Shown here piece by piece: positions 12,169 to 22,600 of a stretch of DNA of 64,000 nucleotides (position 1 is its first letter; every line of letters begins with the position of its first letter). A model generated the notes under the pieces. It ran no database searches. It had not been told where the DNA came from and was given only the letters and a program-made list of their open reading frames with translations. Both the position numbers and the translations under genes were made by a program. Origin of the DNA: Ceratobasidium sp. AG-K (Eukaryota; Basidiomycota; Agaricomycetes; Cantharellales; Ceratobasidiaceae). The stretch covers positions 1,131,001 to 1,195,000 of the forward strand of contig JAWNGF010000015.1 in the NCBI GenBank assembly GCA_037039685.1, given 5' to 3'.

Positions 12169-13738
12169 TTATAAAACCGGTAGGATTGCCCCTACAAGCG
12201 CGATGAAAGCCCATCCGAGGAGCGCCTGAGGAGCAGCATTTCGCAACGCAATGCGCTGAACATTGTACTCTGGTTTCTCCCAGCTCTGGAAGTAAATGGA
12301 CTATAGATGGGCGGTTAGAATCCCATCTCCATGCGTGGTGGAGGGGAATATACGTACTGCATCCGCGGCATGATCTCCCAGGTTCTGAGATTCAACAACC
12401 AAATAGTGACCATAGGCTGCAGCAGAGAGGGAAAGTAAAGCGGAGAGCATTTTAAATAATTTACAACTCGATTCATCCAATAACAATAGTGATGCACTGC
12501 GTGTCAGAAAGATTAGCACAGTTTCAAGCTGAATTGCAAGATGAACGACGTACATGACCATTGCGCAGGCCTATCAATGCAGGTTAGCAAAAGGGTGAAT
12601 TCATCCTGTTCACCGACATACCAGTTGAACAACTTGTTTCCATTCAGTTTCATTCTTGGTTTTGAATTGCCTCCATTCGCCCACATATGCAATGCGACCA
12701 GCCCATGCACGTGAACATCTCACCAGGTTCCTGTCTGCCGCACCTAGCGTCGCTAGCGCCAAGAGCGCGTTTGTACCCGTGAACCTCGGGGGGTTACTGG
12801 ACAATGGTATAAATCGGTCAAGGCAAGCGTTTGACGAGCCAAAGTTGTTGATAACACGTGCGTGCCAGATCATGTTCCAAATACGGGCTACAAGCGAGCG
12901 GTTGGTTACTAATGAAACGCGCTAAACCGTTTCACTGCGGGACTTACCGACTCCATAGGTTTGGTACTCGTCGACATGCTCCCTTCCAAACCCGTTCAGA
13001 AACCGCAGAAAGTCTTGGATCTGGTCGTACGTGAATGGTGAGGTAGACCCGTCTGAAGTAGCTGAGTCTGAAAAAGGTGGTTAGTACTCGCTTAGCCCAG
13101 GGTAAAACTGCGTACCGATTGCGAGGCTCGAAAGAACGTTTTGCAGCCGGGTTACACTAGTGGAGCTCACATGACGAGCTCCCGGAATAGCCTCCATATG
13201 AGCCCAATATTCTTCAGACAACACATTGTTGATACGAGATTCGGCCATATCGCGCAGTCCATCAGGTCGCTGGTTGTCAACCCAAACGATAGACTCGTCA
13301 GAGTGAGCCGCAATATAATACTCAAAAACCGATTCTTGGAGCCTAAAAAACACCGTAACGTCACGGAGGCCAGATTCCGAGCATCGGTTCAAGAGCTCGT
13401 CTCCCACACTTTGAAGGCTTGTAGATATCGGTTGATCCGAGACCAAGCGCTCATGACCGTAGATGAAGCCCCCTTCAGGGTGAATCAACTTCTTTTGATT
13501 CAGAGATTCGCCGGGAAGTTCGGAACCAGCCGTGCAGCTTCGAGCGCGAATTTGAATGGATTCGAGGGGTATATCATGTCGAAACGGGGTATTTCGCGAG
13601 CATCTTTGATTCGTGTGAGAAAATGTCACATTCGTCGGGGCGTTGTACATACTTTAGGTCAAACCGGTCGTAATGGCTTGGGAGAATTGGCTTGAGCACG
13701 GATAGTAGCGAAGAGGGCAGTCGAACGTGTTTTCCCAT
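12169..13738 (-). CDS. HPEG-motif membrane protein, copy D
   Basis: Complete fourth copy with the clearest splice sites. Exon 1 is 13653-13738 (86 bases, ends KPILPSHYDRFDLK, donor GTATGT). Exon 2 ends at 13116 before GTACGC and carries LIHPEGGFIY, EYYIAAHSDESIVW and EEYWAHMEAIPGARH. Exon 3 (about 12952-13067) reads DSATSDGSTSPFTYDQIQ and ends with YQTYGV before GTAAGT. Exon 4 (about 12620-12890) has ARIWNMIWHARVIN. Exon 5 has the leucine-rich and GDHAADAV part. The last exon ends at 12169 with a hydrophobic helix (LLGWAFIALVGAILPVL). It is the divergent partner of the best-preserved caspase-like copy. The family is otherwise known to me only as uncharacterised agaricomycete proteins. Confidence 0.82.
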
Positions 13739-14213
13739 AAATAGAGAGAGATGGACGAGCGCCGTGAGCTGGGTGTAGAGCCAACCGGTGGGATATCCTG
13801 TGTGCTCTGGTCAAGTCCTTACATTTATACCTCACTCGTGAGCCTAAACCGGTGCTCTTCCGGCGACATGTCGTGGATGCGGGACCTGAGGGACTGAGTT
13901 GTTGAGCGTCGATGCAGGGTAGAGGGGGCTGTGAATGCTAGTTCTCATATCAACAAGCAGTCGTAGTGTTTGCCCTACTAGTCATAGCTCAAACCATTGC
14001 AGTTGGAAGTGGCACCTTTGACGAGCAAACAGGGGCTGCGGCGGGCGGTGGGGAGCGACCGGGGTTTTGGCACGGGGGCGTCTCAGAGGATGAGCGCTTG
14101 ACGTCGCAAAGGCTGTGTCGCAAATCAAAGCTGTGAATTGCAAATTGTTTCGTGTCCTGGAGGTCGCACCATATAAGCTCGTGTACCACAGCCTCGGAAA
14201 ATGAATTCCCCCA
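13739..14213. promoter_or_regulatory. Divergent intergenic region, module 4
   Basis: 475-base spacer between HPEG copy D and caspase-like copy 4. A CTATTTATGGG sequence lies directly at the HPEG start. It is the only divergent spacer of the four whose protease side is largely preserved, so it is the best place to look for shared control elements. Confidence 0.4.
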
Positions 14214-16212
14214 ATGAGAAATGTCTTCGCTACCCTTTCTCGAGCTGCGCGACCAAGTGACTTGACTACTGCTGCTGACTTCTCTCTCGCTGCAGACCAG
14301 CCTCATTCTCGTACCAGGAAGCGTGCACGACCTTCAGGTGGGATCATATCGCGCTTGAGCACTGCCTTCCGCCCGAGCTCCGGCAGGTCTCCCGGAGGTA
14401 CTAGATTCAGGCGTTTTCCTTCTGCCGGTGGGTTGTTTGAAGCAGACTCGTTCCAACCGCCTCGGTGGTTTTAACTCTCTTTGCCACAATAGTCGCGGCA
14501 GCCACACTCGCCGGGTTCGCTGGAAAGCCACTCGCAGTAGAGGTTACTGGTGCCTTACTGAAACAAAGACTCTCCAGGAACCGGGGCGAGCAATTTTCAG
14601 ATGCGCAGGAGTCGGTTGCAACCGAGAGGTTAGTCGCTCAGCGAGGGTGTTAAAGTAGTCTCGACCAATACCTGAGATTTTCATTTCAGCACCCGTGTTT
14701 CAATTGAGGATCGCCCATTCTCACCGACACTGCCTTCTGCGAAGTTTCATATCGATCCCGGTGACCAAGTCCATTCTGGTCAGGAGGAACCAGACAAGGC
14801 CGAGTTGAACCAAGACACCCCTAATAATTCACACTTCGAGCCGTCACCAGTATCCGAGTTAAAGTACAATATTGGATGGGTCATGATTAACGAGGTTCCT
14901 AGTCGAGTTGATCCTCCCCCTGCCCTCTCGGGCTCTACTTGATCCTTAGATACGGTATCGTTGCCGTCTCCTCTCGGTTCGCCAGGCAATCATTCTATTT
15001 TTGATTCCACCCCAATTACTCGTCTAACAACAATTAACTGCAGGTGTTTATCATCGGGATTATGCCTATCCATCTTCGAGCAGCCTTGGCATCTCAGCCG
15101 TGCCGCAAACACAGACACAGCTTTATCCTCCGGCCTCAAATGCTTCGTTTGTCACTGCTCTCACTAGCTTCACTAGCGATGGTTCTCCCCGTTCCTCGCT
15201 TGTCGGCAAAGTGCCACCCGTGGTCGGCAATCGCTGTGAATCGCCGCCCCCCATGCATCCGTTCAAGCGATCTGTGACTGCTCGTCGTCCGTCGTCTCTG
15301 CACGTCTCGACTGGGTCCGATACCGGTGGCGAGTTGAGTAACGGAATTCGTCGACTTCTCGAAGAGTATGGGTATCAATCGTTTGACCTTCCTTCTGCGG
15401 TTACAGAGGAATCATCCGAATCGACACTGGTAGACCATCGAGACTCCACGCGACGGGCGCTCATAATTGGCAACAGTTATCGAAGGGGCGCTCGAAAAAC
15501 GCACACCATGTACTCGATCACGACTCTCTCCGGAGCTGAAAACGATATTCCCCTCCTCGAAGAAGCCTTTGAGGGACGAGGTTATGTAGTTGAGGTGATG
15601 AACCACGACGGGTTTCGCCGGGACGAGGTTCTTGATCGAGTCGGGGCGTTCCCGCGCGATGCTAAACCTGGTCACATTCGGGTGATTGCATTTATCGGAC
15701 ATGCATGCACTGAGCTCGACGGAACAATAGTACTCGTTCCTCCCCACTGCCCGACTCCTGAGATGGCCATTCCTCAAGCCGACTGGGAAAATACCATACG
15801 GATGAATGCGGCGGCGGGTTCTGTCGTATTTTCTATCATGGCGCAATGCTTCTCGGGCGGTTTCATGGAGCAAGAGCAAGATTGCCAAACTTGGAAAACT
15901 CAAGGACTTGAACTACATCCACATTCAGCTGCCGACAAGCCCGCTTTCATTACATTCGCATCGTCTACCAGGAGCCAGCCCTCATTCGAATCGACCGTCA
16001 AACGCGAAGACCCAGAACAGTCGCAGGATCACTTCCTGTATGCGTTGGCTATGACTATAAATGCCACTGAAGTTCGAGAATGTAGACTGGGACAGCTCTT
16101 ACCCTCCACGGGACGGGACGAACTAGCAATGCATATGCGTCGCAATGTCCCACGCAGTCAAAACCCTATAAATCCCAAACAAACTTTCCTCATCAACCAC
16201 AGCAAGATGTGA
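14214..16212 (+). CDS. Caspase-like (peptidase C14) protein, copy 4, catalytic motifs kept
   Basis: The long exon is open from an acceptor at 15043 to the stop at 16210-16212. From the Met at 15253 it would give 319 residues. It contains a first strand (RRALIIGNSY), SGAENDIPLLEEAF, the His motif FIGHAC (CAT at 15700-15702, about residue 150), the Cys motif IMAQCFSGGF (TGC at 15847-15849, about residue 199), FITFASST and FLYALAM. The His-Cys spacing fits the caspase/metacaspase fold, but the flanks differ from the usual metacaspase SGHG and DSCHSG motifs. Upstream exons are recognisable: MRNVFATLSR from 14214, a hydrophobic segment (VVLTLFATIVAAATLAGFAG, about 14465-14525), and an intron from about 14630 to 14690. 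The exon ending near 14960 holds an in-frame TGA (about 14939-14941), where the related copies read through. The N-terminal half may therefore be disrupted, or translation may begin at 15253. Confidence 0.68.
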
Positions 16213-16839
16213 GTGAGCTCTAGGTTAGGTCCACTTTGCTTCAAGACAACCCACGCGATCTCATGGTAGCATTCATGCTAGTAATATGACAATGGTCCTC
16301 TCGTCCCTTGTGATGTTCGACAGAGACGTGTTTATCGTATCGCGTGCGCTGCCAACAGCTATAGGGGAAACATAAATTTATCATGCACTGCTAGCATATT
16401 GGATAACTCATCTGAGCTTTTATGGTGGCGAAATTGTTCAAGTAAGTGAACCTTTCGCATCGACAATTAATGTGAATACTTAGGGACATATGCGCCCGCG
16501 CCCGCAAGCCCTGCGAGACGCAACAGTCGATAATTGGTCCGCAGCGGGCAGGCTCCTTGTTTGCTCGTAAATGGAGATTATGTAATTGCACGCTCACTAA
16601 TTCGCGTGCGACCAAACACCGCACGCTCTCATACCCTGTCTATTCTGTCTTCTCCTTGCAGCACTTAGCAAAAGTGAGACTAATTCGGTCTCAAAACGAC
16701 CCAAGATTAGCTGACCCATGGCAACTCAGCTAATAGAGGTCCTAACTCACTTGTGGCAATGGCTTCTTTTTGCCCTTTTTGACATGCCCCCGCTAACCTT
16801 GGGCGGATTTAGCACGGATTAGCCTGCCGCCTTTTTCTG
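16213..16839. other. Intergenic region after caspase-like copy 4
   Basis: About 630 bases with no fifth HPEG 3' end and no other recognisable gene. The short frame at 16391-16624 (minus) has no support. Confidence 0.4.
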
Positions 16840-16846
16840 ATGTACT

Positions 16847-17790
16847 AGGCCCATGCCAAAGGTATGGAAACACTGGACCACAGTCGGCGATATTTTGTGC
16901 GTGTCCGTGGACTTCACGGCCATAGGCAATATGTACCATACTAGAAGGGTGTTATATATGAATGACAGAGCTTCTCTTCTTTTCCCTATATGTGGCCCAA
17001 ATCCTTGTAATAAAATCGCCACTCCTTGGCGATTTTGTGGCATACAGTCGGAGGGTGGCCACCATGGTCCTTAAGGGTTGTACAGGAGCAACGCATAAGC
17101 TGGGAGCAAACTCACTACTGAGCAGATATAATACAATCCAAAATGCAAATCATATGTGCTTTTTAACATGTGCTTTTATTTGTGCAGGACTAAGGTAAGT
17201 CCCTCCCCCACTATTTTTTGGTCCTGTGATTCTGCATTGAGAGAAATTTTGGAATGCATAAGCACCCATAACGAAATATAGATGAGTATTTTAAAAGCTA
17301 TAATCATTGTACAACATAGAGCCCAAAAGGCCTTCAAATTTTCGCTTTGGCGCCTTTTGAGACCTCATTTACTTAAGTTGAGGGCAGCAGTTTGGTTTGT
17401 GGGGGACGTTTGCTATCGATCTGATGACCATAAGCAGGTATCTTGGTCCATCCTTTGGCGCGAACTCGTGAGAAACAGCGCCAGAAAGATGAATTTGGAT
17501 GTATTATAAGAGTCAGCTCAGCAAGAGTGAGTGATGCACCCAGCTTATGCCGTTTGCTCTCTGTACACCCCTAAGACCATGGTGGCAACCCTCCCGACTG
17601 TATGCCACAAAACTCGCCAAGGAGTGGCGATTTTATTACAAGGATTTGGCACATATAGGAAAAGAGAGCTCTTTATTCTATTACACCCCCTTCTGTCTGG
17701 TACATATAGCCTATGGCCCGTGAGTCCCAGGACACTCACAAAATATCGCCGAAGTGGTCACGTGTTTCCAAACCTTTGGAATGGCCTAGT
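16847..17790. mobile_element. Foldback element with long terminal inverted repeats
   Basis: The left arm (about 16847-17104) and right arm (about 17536-17790) are imperfect reverse complements of about 255 bases. Shared landmarks are TACTAGGCC at the outer ends, CACTCCTTGGCGA with its complement TCGCCAAGGAGTGGCGA, and ACCATGGTGGC/GCCACCATGGT near the inner ends. The interior (17105-17535) has no convincing coding frame. A GGATTAG heptamer occurs just outside both arms (about 16815-16821 and 17799-17805) and could be a degenerate direct repeat. The structure fits a non-autonomous foldback or MITE-like DNA transposon; no transposase is present. Confidence 0.75.
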
Positions 17791-17805
17791 AACCGCCAGG
17801 ATTAG

Positions 17806-18467
17806 GCACTAGCAATCGACTCCCGAGTTTGTTTCTCTCGTCTCGAGGCCCCGGTTCCCTAACTGTGCTGAGTTTGCTCCGATACCCCCAACTTGCACCG
17901 CTACCAAGCGGTATCCGTTATCCTTTCGTTTGCGTATACGCATATATGTACTTCTCTTACAACCCGTTGCTTCTGTTAACGTGCTTTACATTGTCCCACA
18001 CTCTTGAAATACGCCAGGTTAAGCGGTTCACGGTGCGAGCGCTGGCGCGAAGCCCAAGAGTTGAAACAACCGAATGGTCAGATGGTCTCATGACTGCCCG
18101 CAACCCCCAGAAGATAAGTCACTTCGATCACGAGGTCTGATGAGCCCCACAAGCCCTCCCGTTTTATGTAGCGATAGTATCAGAAACTATTGCCATTGGC
18201 CGGTCTTGCAGTGAGATCTACCATCAGGCCCACTCCTTCTGTAACGGCCGTAATACAGGCGTACAGTCTTGTAAGTCCACAGGTCAACCGCGACCCTTCG
18301 ATTGGCTAGGCTGGTCTACGTGGCGAGGATCCGCAGGATGCGTCGGAGAATGCGATGAAAACTGCGTCATTGCGGCAGTCCAATTACCAAATACATCGCT
18401 GTCTAGCGGGTATAAATCAATCAAACGATCCTCCCATCATACCAAGCCCGTGTCTGTTCCCTTAACC
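17806..18467. promoter_or_regulatory. Upstream region of the hemerythrin-like gene
   Basis: Intergenic. It ends with a GTCCAATTA sequence (about 18378) and a GGGTATAAATC TATA box (TATAAA at 18411-18416) about 55 bases before the ATG at 18468. No other gene recognised. Confidence 0.5.
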
Positions 18468-19390
18468 ATGCTCTCACAGCTTGCTCGCTCGCCCTTGTTT
18501 TCTCAAACTATAACTCGCAACGGTGTCGTCGCTGTTGGTCGTCGATCGGTGCACGCATCGTCTGTGTTGGGGCAAAAGGCGTTGGACTATTATGATGAGA
18601 TAAATGGTGAGGTTGTATCTCACTCCCGGAATCCTGTTTGTTGCAACACCGGTACTTCAACTTCTAGGTCGATCATAACAACTTTCGCGACCTGCATGGT
18701 CGTTTTATCGCCGCATACAACCGCCGTGATGAGGGTGAAATGACCAAGATTTTCGAACACCCTAGTCCGCGAGGCTGCCCTTCATTCTGATGGCGAGGTC
18801 GGGCGCGGTACCTCGAGTTACTTCATGAGCTGATACCATTTGACACAGGAGCTTTCGTTTATAGGACTCTTGAAAAAAAAGGCCTTCACGACTGCGCTGA
18901 AAAGGATCGGGAGGGCCACCAACTAGTAAAACAAGCATTGAAATATGTTGAATCCCACAGTATCATGTCCCTGGGAATCGAGGACTACGCCAACTCCGTC
19001 AAGCGTGCCTGTCAACTCCTCCTTAAACATGCAGAGGTGAGCCTAGCTGATTGGCGACGTGCGAAAAATTATGACCATAGCATCCTGTTCAGGAGGAGGA
19101 ACGGGATCACTTCAAGAAGCTGTCGGCCATTCTCACTGCGGATGAGAAGTCGGCTCTAGCCAGAGATTTCCTGAAAGCACGGAAACAAGCACCAGGTCGA
19201 CCGCACCCATCAGCTCCTCAACACGGCGGTGCTAGTCAGAAAAGTTTGCTGGCGCAATGGGTGCGTTTGTCATTGGCTCAGTACCAAACGTCCATTCATG
19301 TGGATTTGCTGTAGCGAAACCCTTGACGCTGCAATTAATGCGACCCGACTCCACACCCCGCTCAAACACACCCATCCAGATGCCTACTAA
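18468..19390 (+). pseudogene. Hemerythrin HHE-domain protein, frameshifted
   Basis: Starts at the ATG at 18468 with a basic, hydroxylated N-terminus (MLSQLARSPLFSQTI) resembling a mitochondrial targeting peptide. Blocks typical of fungal hemerythrin HHE proteins follow in order: VDHNNFRDLHGRFIAAYN (about 18669-18725), LVREAALHSDGE (about 18762-18800), YRTLEKKGLHD (about 18860-18892), EGHQLVKQALKYVESHS, a helix ending LLLKHAE before a GTGAGC donor (19036), EEERDHFKKL after a CAG acceptor (about 19095), and a C-terminus reading TPLKHTHPDAY with TAA at 19388-19390. The His and Glu ligand positions of the di-iron fold appear present. The blocks do not join in frame: an extra C at about 18760, and phase mismatches at the first, second and last introns. 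It is either a pseudogene or carries several sequence errors. Confidence 0.7.
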
Positions 19391-19626
19391 ACCTCAGCCT
19401 CACTGAAGCACCATGACCCGACCAAAAGAAATCAAATTGGGGTCTTGTATTTCTTTTAGCTATCTATCAGAGTGACGGCGACTAGGAACATGGGTTTCAA
19501 CAAACAATGATGCATTCGGAGCTTGTTGGGTCTGATGAAACTGGCTCTGTGCAGTACCATGTATTTATAGCAGTTTGGATCGTTTACGTAATATACATTT
19601 CATTCAAAAAATGTCGTTCCCGAGAT
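19391..19626. other. Short convergent spacer
   Basis: Between the hemerythrin-like gene stop and the ancestral stop of GH35 copy 1; nothing else recognised. Confidence 0.4.
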
Positions 19627-22600
19627 TTAAGCAGCCAACCCCCTAACAACTTCCTTGCTGGACGACAAGACAATCGTGGTGTGAGTTCTAGGTTGGCCAC
19701 TTTGGCTCCAGCGGCATCTATGATTCGGCGTTAATGGGAATTGCGGTTCAATCCTGTTACGAGAACGTACCAAGTGACCAAAGTGTTATAAGCACGTCGT
19801 TTTTCTCCACGATGGGTTCAGGATTCCCTCGGGGATCTGACACCAACAATATTAGGAACGCATATAATAATCGGAGATCAGAACCACTCACAGGATATAC
19901 GGTCTGAGGGCCAAAGTTCGAAGTGAACCTACGCAAGATCGGTCAATGCCGTTTTCAACACCCAGAAACTGGCGCTTACCGCCCGAACTGCCAGCCGTTG
20001 ACATATAACATCACTCGATAGTTGCTCGTAGGCGTACGCTCAAATTTGAATGCCACGGGCACATCCGTTGACTTGTCGATGTTGAGGGAGAACTTGGTCT
20101 TGTACGCCTTAATTCCGGCCTTGTTAATTCCCGCAAACGGCGTGCAAGCCGCGTCTGACTTGCTCGAGTTCCAGGCCGAGGTGAACTTATACTTGGGATA
20201 GATTGCTCCGATACGTTCGACATAGAGGCCGCCCTGGTTCAACGGTCCGCGGATGATATCAGTATTGGCTTCGCCATCGACATTGCCAGTGAGTTTCCAG
20301 GATGAGAAGTCGCCGCCGCCAATAAGCTCGTAGCCGCGAATACCGCGTGGTGCCTAGTCACGAAGTCAATATCGACCCAAACTAGGATCTAATTGAGCCT
20401 ACCTTGAATTCATCTTGAGAATTCCAATCTTCATCCAAGCCCATGTTATCAATGACGACGGTTACAACATTTTCAGTGCCTACAACACCGGCCGGGAATG
20501 TATATGTGGCGTTCACGAGGTCGATGCCACCCGCCGAGTCGCTGCCCGATCGACCTTGACCAGAGCCGAGGAAGACACCATTAAGGAAAGCGCTAAAGCC
20601 GAAGTTGTAGCCCCTAGCCAAATCTTTAGCACGGGTTGAAGAACTCGTGAGCAAACACTCACCCTTGAACAGAGAGTCTGACGCCCGTAGCGCTGCTTGA
20701 GAAGTGACCACGGTACAACAGATTGCCTGTTCAACCTTGAGCGCAGATCAATAAGCTCAAAATCGTACTCACCCTGATGGTACCCATACTCATCCGAGTA
20801 CAACATCATCTTGCCTCCGAGAGGCTGGTACCTGGCCGGTCGAGCAGTCGTAGTCCTGTTCGCAGTCACCCACTTGGAATCGTCAAATCCAAGGGCAACT
20901 TCTGGCAACGAGTCGGTACACCTCCACTCCAAAGTCTTCAAGTTCGGCAACTTGGGTGTGAGATCCTTGACGGTGATGCTCCCCTTGAGTGTTCCCGTGG
21001 AAGTCTTGGACACCTTGACATTCTTGCCGTTGAACGTGACACTCTTCACAGCGGCGGGAGCGAGAACCTCCAGTTCTGTAGTTGCGCTGTTCGCCAGATC
21101 ACCGGAAATAGCCAGCGTCGAACCCTTGATTGTTGCGTTTTCGCACAAGATATGGGCCAAAGACCAAAACACTCCCGGTGCGTGGGCTGAGATCGTATTT
21201 GCCGTTTCCACTTGTGGCACTGACGCGGGGCTGCCAGATGCGGGGTGCGAGCCAAGTCTTGTCCGCAAGCCAGACTGAAGTCTTTCCCACTGTGACACGG
21301 GTCAGACCCGCGGCCGGTGCCGGGCCGGAAATGGCAGCGGTGCCGTTGGCGAGAGTAGCGGTGATCGACGAGGTGGCTCCGGAGACGGTGGGCTTGGCGG
21401 TCGAGTTGGTGGGTACAACGGTTTGAGTAGTTTGGTTGGAGGTATAGAGCACAACGTGGTCTTCTCCGTCGAGGGTGGTCCATGTAGCAACCTATACACC
21501 TATTAGTATTATTCAAATACTGAGCAATTGTCACGCACCTCAGCGGTAGTGTACCGTAACGAGCTTTTCCCGAATGGATATTCGCTCACTATGATCTTGC
21601 TCTCTCGACCCTGAAGCGCGAGCCCATTAAGCGTGACGGCCCCGACTGTGGTATTAACCTTCAAACTAAACTCGACACGAGCTGTGTTTGCGTTCGTGGT
21701 TTGACGGACGACGTATAAATTTTGCCCGGCAAGAGTGGCGAGGTGAGTAGTAAAAATCTGGTTGGATGAGGAGAGCGAGGTTCCTGTGCTGATCCGTCCT
21801 GCAAGGTGATAGTGCGGTGTGGCATGCAAAAAAACAAGCCCTGGAGCTTGAGTTCCGAGTACTTGACTGTGAGTGAGCGGTCCTCGGATATTGCCTTCAA
21901 CCCCATGTCAGATGAATTCTCCCCTTCACCTTGGCAGAGCATGACTTACTGCACCATAATCATACCTATCCTGAAGTCAGCTTTCACTAATCGAACAACA
22001 GAGTTATCAACGCTCACGAAGTGTAAACAGTTGGCGTAGCCAGGTTACCCCAGTTGGTTCCCCCATAACTTTCCTCGGAATTAGCTCTCGCTAGGCCAAC
22101 ACATCGTAATTACGTACGTCATGTAAATATTCTGCAGATACACTCCTGCTGCGTAGGCGTTTTTGTAGAAGACATTCGCAAACTATAGCTCTCATTATTA
22201 GCCAACTTGCTAACCGAAGGAGCTCGCAATCTACTCACCTGCTCGTTGATGAGGTTGTAACAAGCGCCATAACCGGGTCCGTTCCTGTGCAAGTTGAAAA
22301 TGTTTAATAACTCGGAGGAAGCGGCGGATAAGATGCATACCATGGATCGAACGCTCCACCTTGGTACTCTGCGGGGCCCAGCCCACATCAGTCGCACGAA
22401 CCGTCAACAGATCCACGGATGAGAACCATCAAGTCCAGGCCAGTGATCGACCAACCAACAGCCGATCGTGAAACGAATCCGCCGGGCCGCAAAGAGTAAT
22501 CCCAAAGAGCAACCAGAAATGACACGATAGCGATTAATTGCTGTTTCTATACTCAAGAGTCACTTCACGTACCGCCAAGGTACAGTGGCTCTGCCGGGTT

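Noticed and set aside
13141..13695. 184-codon plus-strand open frame
   Set aside because: Antisense to HPEG copy D exons, whose frame is supported by three paralogues.
17282..17509. Open frame in the interior of the 16.8-17.8 kb foldback element
   Set aside because: 75 codons, no transposase motif, no conserved context; treated as non-coding interior.
20777..21426. Plus-strand open frames of 98-155 codons
   Set aside because: Antisense to GH35 copy 1, which has clear catalytic and structural motifs; the same shadows occur opposite copy 2.
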